A stretch of DNA of 64,000 nucleotides from Scolanthus callimorphus (Eukaryota > Cnidaria > Anthozoa > Actiniaria > Edwardsiidae). Below the pieces are notes generated by a model that was not told the origin of the DNA, searched no databases, and worked only from the letters and a program-made list of their open reading frames with translations. Positions 59,426-64,000 of the stretch are shown piece by piece. Location: positions 1 through 64,000 of the forward strand of contig JAWWUD010000101.1 of NCBI GenBank assembly GCA_033964015.1, in the 5' to 3' direction. Position numbers and translations under genes: made by a program. Within the stretch, counting starts at the first letter, position 1, and each line of letters begins with the position of its first letter.

Positions 59426-60316
59426 TCATTTCCCGGGCGGTATTTGCGTTCGCCGCTTCGGGCATTGCAACATAGGATGACTAGCTGACTTGCACACCCG
59501 ACAAATATGCTGTGCAGCATACCCATCAAGCGAAGAATCACAAGGGCAAGAACCCTTATACTTCCACGCCTGACAAGTCTTGTTAGCGTCGTCTGTTGTA
59601 GCTTGTGAAGAAGTACCAGCTGACGTGGGTTTGAAGGGCTTCGTTGTCGAACTCGTCGCAGCGCCGCGCAAATCCGAATGCTTAAAGTGCGTCGCTGCCA
59701 GATCGCGCATAGCATTGACCTGATCCCACTCGAGGCGCTTTAACTCGACTTGCTTGGCGATGAATGAGTACAAATTGCGGACGCTGGGCCAGCTATAATC
59801 GATAGCCTTTCTCATCAACAACCCGAGCAAGGAGAGCAAATGCTCTTTCTTCTCTGGCTCGTAGCTGTTTACCATCGCCAGAAACCCAGCAATAAAAGAG
59901 GCCAAATCAATTGTTGCAAATTCAGCCGTACCTGACGTACCTGGTACAAACTCGTGCGGCCAATCGATCTGCCGTTTCTTGGAGGACTCCTGGCGGTCGA
60001 GATGCGAGGATTGAGACACGCTGTTAGAAGCAGGGGGCGGTGCCGCTCGTTCCCGCAAGCGTAAAACCTCAAGTTCGAGGGCCAGCTTCTCTTTCTGCTC
60101 GCGGACTAGCTGAAGCTCCTTGTCGATTAACGCAGCACGGCCGGTACTCGGTGGAGGTGGAGGAAGGCTAGGAAATCCCGGGGTAGGCGGGAAAGAATTA
60201 CCTTGATCGTCCAAGTCAAGATTGGCCAACTGGTTGAATAACTCTAGCGGATCCTCTTGCTTGGGCTTGGTAGACGATTTCGTTTGTTTGGATTTTCGAG
60301 AGCGAGTAGCCGACAT
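59426..60316 (-). CDS. Gag-like zinc-knuckle ORF of a retroelement
   Basis: A 296-residue intact frame. I chose the ATG at 60316 (MSATRSRKSKQTK) because the residues in front of it look like non-coding sequence; the frame itself is open to 60481. Order of parts: basic N-terminus (1-30); proline-rich [14 protein letters not shown] (about 45-60); a coiled-coil-like helix LIDKELQLVREQKEKLALEL (about 62-90); a central helical region with FIAGFLAMVNSYEPEKKEHL; and a C-terminal CRVCKSASHPMLQC, a C-x2-C-x4-H-x4-C zinc knuckle, preceded by further Cys residues. This is the build of a gag-type nucleic-acid-binding protein of DIRS-like or similar retroelements. No polymerase or recombinase ORF is seen downstream, where the 63-base inverted repeat begins. 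Confidence 0.65.
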   Translation of the reverse strand: MSATRSRKSKQTKSSTKPKQEDPLELFNQLANLDLDDQGNSFPPTPGFPSLPPPPPSTGRAALIDKELQLVREQKEKLALELEVLRLRERAAPPPASNSVSQSSHLDRQESSKKRQIDWPHEFVPGTSGTAEFATIDLASFIAGFLAMVNSYEPEKKEHLLSLLGLLMRKAIDYSWPSVRNLYSFIAKQVELKRLEWDQVNAMRDLAATHFKHSDLRGAATSSTTKPFKPTSAGTSSQATTDDANKTCQAWKYKGSCPCDSSLDGYAAQHICRVCKSASHPMLQCPKRRTQIPPGK

Positions 60317-60831
60317 GATGGAGGTGTGAGAGATTGAACTAGCACGGAGAATACGTTTGCGAGGTGGAGAGTGTGCGTTATTCGGTGAGAATTGCGTGGG
60401 GAAAACAACTAAGCGAGTGAGCTCAGCCAAGAGGAAAGCAATCTGAGAGCCTTGACTCGCTACGTGCCATACCCCCTGCAATTAACAATCATCACTTGCG
60501 TAATCATTAACCCATGTTTTCAAGACTAATTGCGGTTCTTAAAATTATACTTGAATAACTGGAGGTCAGAGTACTCAATACTCCATATATTTTCTGTAAA
60601 TTTAATTTTAGCGCATCACGCGCTTACAAATACAAGATATCGAGTTCAACTTTTCTAGATATATTTAATTTGACACCCTTTATTGATATTCAGACCATTT
60701 AATTTTGTAGCCTCGCCGAAACGTCTAAAGAGAATGACGTCAGCTAGAATCGGCCTATTTTAGCGCTCTCTTATACTTAGAAATGACCCCTTATGATATA
60801 GAGTCTATTGATGTTTGACAGCGGAATCTAT

Positions 60832-60912
60832 TATTTAACCATTATTCGCCGAAGGTGAAGTGATTATCGTAGAATATTTACCGAGCCGCTTCGGCGAGGT
60901 AAATATTTAAGC
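60832..60912. repeat. Foldback fragment
   Basis: ATTATTCGCCGAAGGTGAAG and AATATTTACC pair partly with CTTCGGCGAGGTAAATATT. Similar CTTCGGCGAATAATTGTT sequence ends the region near 38680. Confidence 0.5.
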
Positions 60913-61320
60913 AATAAAAAGGATTTCCGTGGTTTGTAATGTGAGAAACGCGCGAGGGATGCTGGAAAAACACGAGGAAAGTTTGAAACTCTCAAGCCGT
61001 AGGCGTTATTTTTCACGATCATAACAAAACTCGCGCGCGCACTCCAAATCCTGTCAATGTTATAATCACCTGTAGGTGATGATAGCAAGAGAAAAGGAAC
61101 GTCTCCGACCAATCAGCGTGCGAAAATTGTTATAATTGTTTGAGTAATTATCCGAAATATATATAGGTTACATGAAAGCACCTATATGAGCTTCTGGGTA
61201 TAGCTATTTCAGATTTTGCAAAATTATTTTCTGCCCAAGCAAGTCAGGCCTTAACACACCCGAGTAGTTTTTCTTAGGCATAGGGCTTTTTTAATATAAG
61301 GTTTGTACTATCCTTATTTG

Positions 61321-64000
61321 CAGAGGGAGCTCGTTGACTTGACCATACAGAACAGCCCTGAAAAAGAGGCAGAGGTGTCAGTGAGTGTAGACAGCCCTTA
61401 TGACAGTGAGAGGTCTTTCTATGGCAGTATCAGCAATTCAGAAAGTAACTTAGAATGATAGGAAGCTCACCCATTAGCTCGCCCGTGAAACCAGCGTACT
61501 ACAAATTCCTATCTACCTGGAAGGCAAAGCCTGTCCATTCTCCATCGTAGCAATAGCGGAGCTACTGCTCAAGGCAGATGATCAGCAAGCTAAATGTACC
61601 CAAGCGCCACAGAATGTCACGCACAATTCAGTATTTCTGATTGATCTCCGCTTCATTCCACTCAAAGATCTACGATCTGATGGCCTCCCACAGTACGACC
61701 ATTATGGGGGTAAGGGAACTTCGACTGTGGAGGCAGTGGAATCCAATGGGGCGTATGAAATATCCATTCACAGCCGTGATAAATCTGACATAAAATCCAG
61801 AATCATGTTCCATTTTGGGCGCCTTTATCATGCCTGGGATATTGATAAGACCAAGGGCACCAAGTATAGCCGGCGCATCATACATATGCGGGACCGAAGG
61901 GGGAAAATAGTAAACAATACAGCTTTTTTGCAGTACATGTATGACGGGGAAGATGAGTGTGAGATCGCTCCAAAGATACACCAAAACACAAAGAATCCAA
62001 ATGCCCCAAAATACAAGAGGAATCAAGAAAATCGACAACAAATTGGCGTCTTTTGGACCCAAGGAAGCGGTGTTTCAAGTAACACGCGACGCAGGAGGTG
62101 TCATTAATGCGGCATCAGAAGGCGACCTTCCGAAAGGCCAACGTCAGGCTTGGTACCGCAATTCTATCCGTAAAAAATATTTGCCAGTGTATCTGCAGGG
62201 AAAAGAAAGTAAAGATGAAGTTTATGATGTTATTCTTAAATGAAGACCGAGCAAGACCCCTCATTCGGAAGATCGTGATAGAGAAAGAGGGTGTATTGAT
62301 CGTGTTGGCCTCCGAAACACAGTAAAGTGAGATGGCAAGGATTTGCACAGCAGAACCTGACTTTTGCATAGCCCAGATAGATCCAACTTTTAAACTGGGT
62401 CCATATGAATGCACACCAATAACTTATAGGAATCTTCTTCTGAACAACAAAAAAACATGGGAACAGTCCAATAAGAACTGGACCTGTGCTACTCCACTAT
62501 CGAAAAGACGAGAAGTCCTTTTGTGAGTTCTTACAAGTGCTCATAGATTGCAAGCCGTGCTTGAGGTCAGTTCTTAGCGTTGGAACGGATGGGGAGACGG
62601 CGGTTATAAACGCCACAAAAGAGAAGCTCCCTTCAGCTGATAAGCTCAGTCAGGTGTTTTAGACACATGAAGGATAATATGAAATCAGCATTGGCTACGT
62701 ATGGGACTATTGGCAATGCCCATACCTACATAGTAGATGTGTTTGGCGAAACGGATCGAGATGGGTTCTACCAGCCCGGCCTGTTCGACACAGATGGGCC
62801 AGATGAGTTCGACGCGGCCCTAGAATCCCTTCGAGAGAAATGGGCCAAAAGCGACAAGGAGGCAAAAGTTTACAAATGGGTCAACTCCAGGAGAGAGGTC
62901 ATGAAGAAGCACATGATTTCGTCGGTCAGGAGATCGGCTCGTCTCCCAGATATGTCTCCTGATGTGAGGATACCTATCCATTTATGACCAACGATGCAGA
63001 ATCAACTGACTTCCGACTTAAATCAAAGAAGGGAAGACAGCCATCAGGTTTTATGGGCACTATAGAGGCCATCAGGAGCATGGTAGAAGAAGAGGAGGAG
63101 GAGTTTGCGCAAGCCATTGCAGGTGTCTCACATGAGTACCAGTTAAAGGAAGAGTTTTTGAAGCTCTCTCCTCCAGATTTTTTTAAGTTGGACAGTGAAG
63201 ACTACGTTAATAAACTAAAGGAAGCCCCCTTGCAACAGCTGCATGGCGCAGATGGACCACAGTCGTTTGGGCTAGTGGCGAAGGTGGAGATGGCAAAGGG
63301 GCTGCAAAGACGAGACGAATCAAAGAGGGTTGGCACTACAGATGCTAGTGATGCAATCGCTTCCATTTGTGATGAACAGAGGCTGCATGAGGTTAGAGGT
63401 CTAGAACATATCGCTGAGAAGGCTAAGTTCTACTTGACAAAAAAGCCGTTTGGAGGGGCCCCCAAACACCCATGGTCACCCAACGTACTCCGTTACGAGT
63501 TTTTCTGGAGTCAGGCCAAATTATGTTATCGTCAACACAGAGAGTGGCAAAATTGAGTGTGAGTGTAAGCACTGGGTGGGAAGTAATTTTTGTGCTCATG
63601 CAGTGGCTGTTGCTGCAAAGGAAGATCAGCTAGATCCGTATATTGATTGGTTTGATAATCGAAAGAACAAACAGAACTTGACTCATGTCGCAAACATGGG
63701 TGTGGACGTAAAGGCGATGGGTAAGAAAGGAAACAAGAAGCCTCGGGTACGACAACAAACACAGAAGAAGCAAATTATACATGAGCGTCAAGGTGCTAAA
63801 ACAGCACAAAAAACCGTGAGACAAGCGTACGATATCAAGTGGCTTCAAACTTCTAGAGCATATAAATGCTACGGCTGTAATGCGTCGTTTAGAGTACCAG
63901 GAACTGTGCCAGACCCTCCTCATGACATGGTATTTACCACCCAAGAGTACAAGTCCTTTACAAAGGACGGTAAGCTCAATGTTTTCTATACCCGCACCCA
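61321..64000 (+). pseudogene. MULE-like transposase with SWIM zinc finger, frameshifted, cut by window end
   Basis: Segments in several + frames align in order: RELVDLTIQNSPEKEAEVSV (61326 on), FLIDLRFIPLKDLRSDGLPQ (61630), FHFGRLYHAWDIDKTKGTKY (61810), KEAVFQVTRDAGGVINAAS (62060), AQIDPTFKLGPYECTPITYR (62350; first catalytic Asp in DPTF), VLLHYRKDEKSFCEFLQVL, SVGTDGETAV (62575; second Asp), RHMKDNMKSAL, then FYLTKKPF and finally GKIECECKHWVGSNFCAHAV (63548), a C-x-C..C-x-H SWIM finger. From 63520 the frame stays open past the end. DPTF, DGE and H..K are typical of MULE transposases, which often end in a SWIM finger. At least six frame changes or stops make it a pseudogene. Confidence 0.75.

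Overview
The window is invertebrate metazoan nuclear DNA, most likely from an anthozoan such as a stony coral. That identification is inference. It rests on an intron-rich, AT-rich layout, GT-AG exons of about 30-175 bases, and a dense mixture of Penelope-like, Crypton-like, LINE, MULE-like, SINE and foldback/MITE repeats. No rRNA gene, intact tRNA gene, operon or CRISPR array is visible.

Three host genes can be supported. (1) At the left end on the + strand is a two-exon gene for an 85-residue secreted cysteine-rich peptide (546-1923). (2) On the - strand (9679 down to 6404) are exons of a secreted trypsin-family serine protease: a candidate signal-peptide exon, the His exon, the Asp exon and the exon before the catalytic Ser. 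The Asp exon carries two compensating one-base frameshifts and no Ser exon is seen, so the locus is either a pseudogene or affected by sequence error. (3) The centre (25724-44148, +) is one long gene of 23 recognised coding exons for a long-chain acyl-CoA synthetase of the ACSL1/5/6 type, about 665 residues. It is complete except that two exon junctions disagree in phase by one base. Its introns hold several mobile-element insertions, including a Crypton-like tyrosine-recombinase fossil that keeps its own intron, and a 127-base satellite.

The rest is repeat-rich. From the left: a Penelope-like fragment bracketed by 330-base inverted arms (2638-4074); nested foldbacks (4973-5370); MITEs around and inside the protease gene; a SINE with a tRNA-like head and a 5S-rRNA-like segment (10757-11201); a run of palindromes (11.7-16.9 kb); a LINE 3' end (17.8-18.2 kb); a repeat-poor stretch (19.1-21.3 kb); about 390-base tandem repeats (21.4-22.6 kb); and a TTTACGC-rich island (23.5 kb). 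Right of ACSL: related foldbacks (44-48.4 kb); a 4.7-kb composite flanked by inverted arrays of a 36-base palindromic repeat (49.4-54.0 kb); nested elements with a shared 25-base terminal inverted repeat (55.7-57.1 kb); a zinc-knuckle gag-like ORF beside a perfect 63-base inverted repeat (59.1-60.3 kb); and a frameshifted MULE-like transposase with a SWIM zinc finger running off the right end (61.3-64.0 kb).

The three host genes do not form a pathway. What unites the window is the amount of inverted-repeat DNA, at least twenty separate foldbacks, much of it inside introns.
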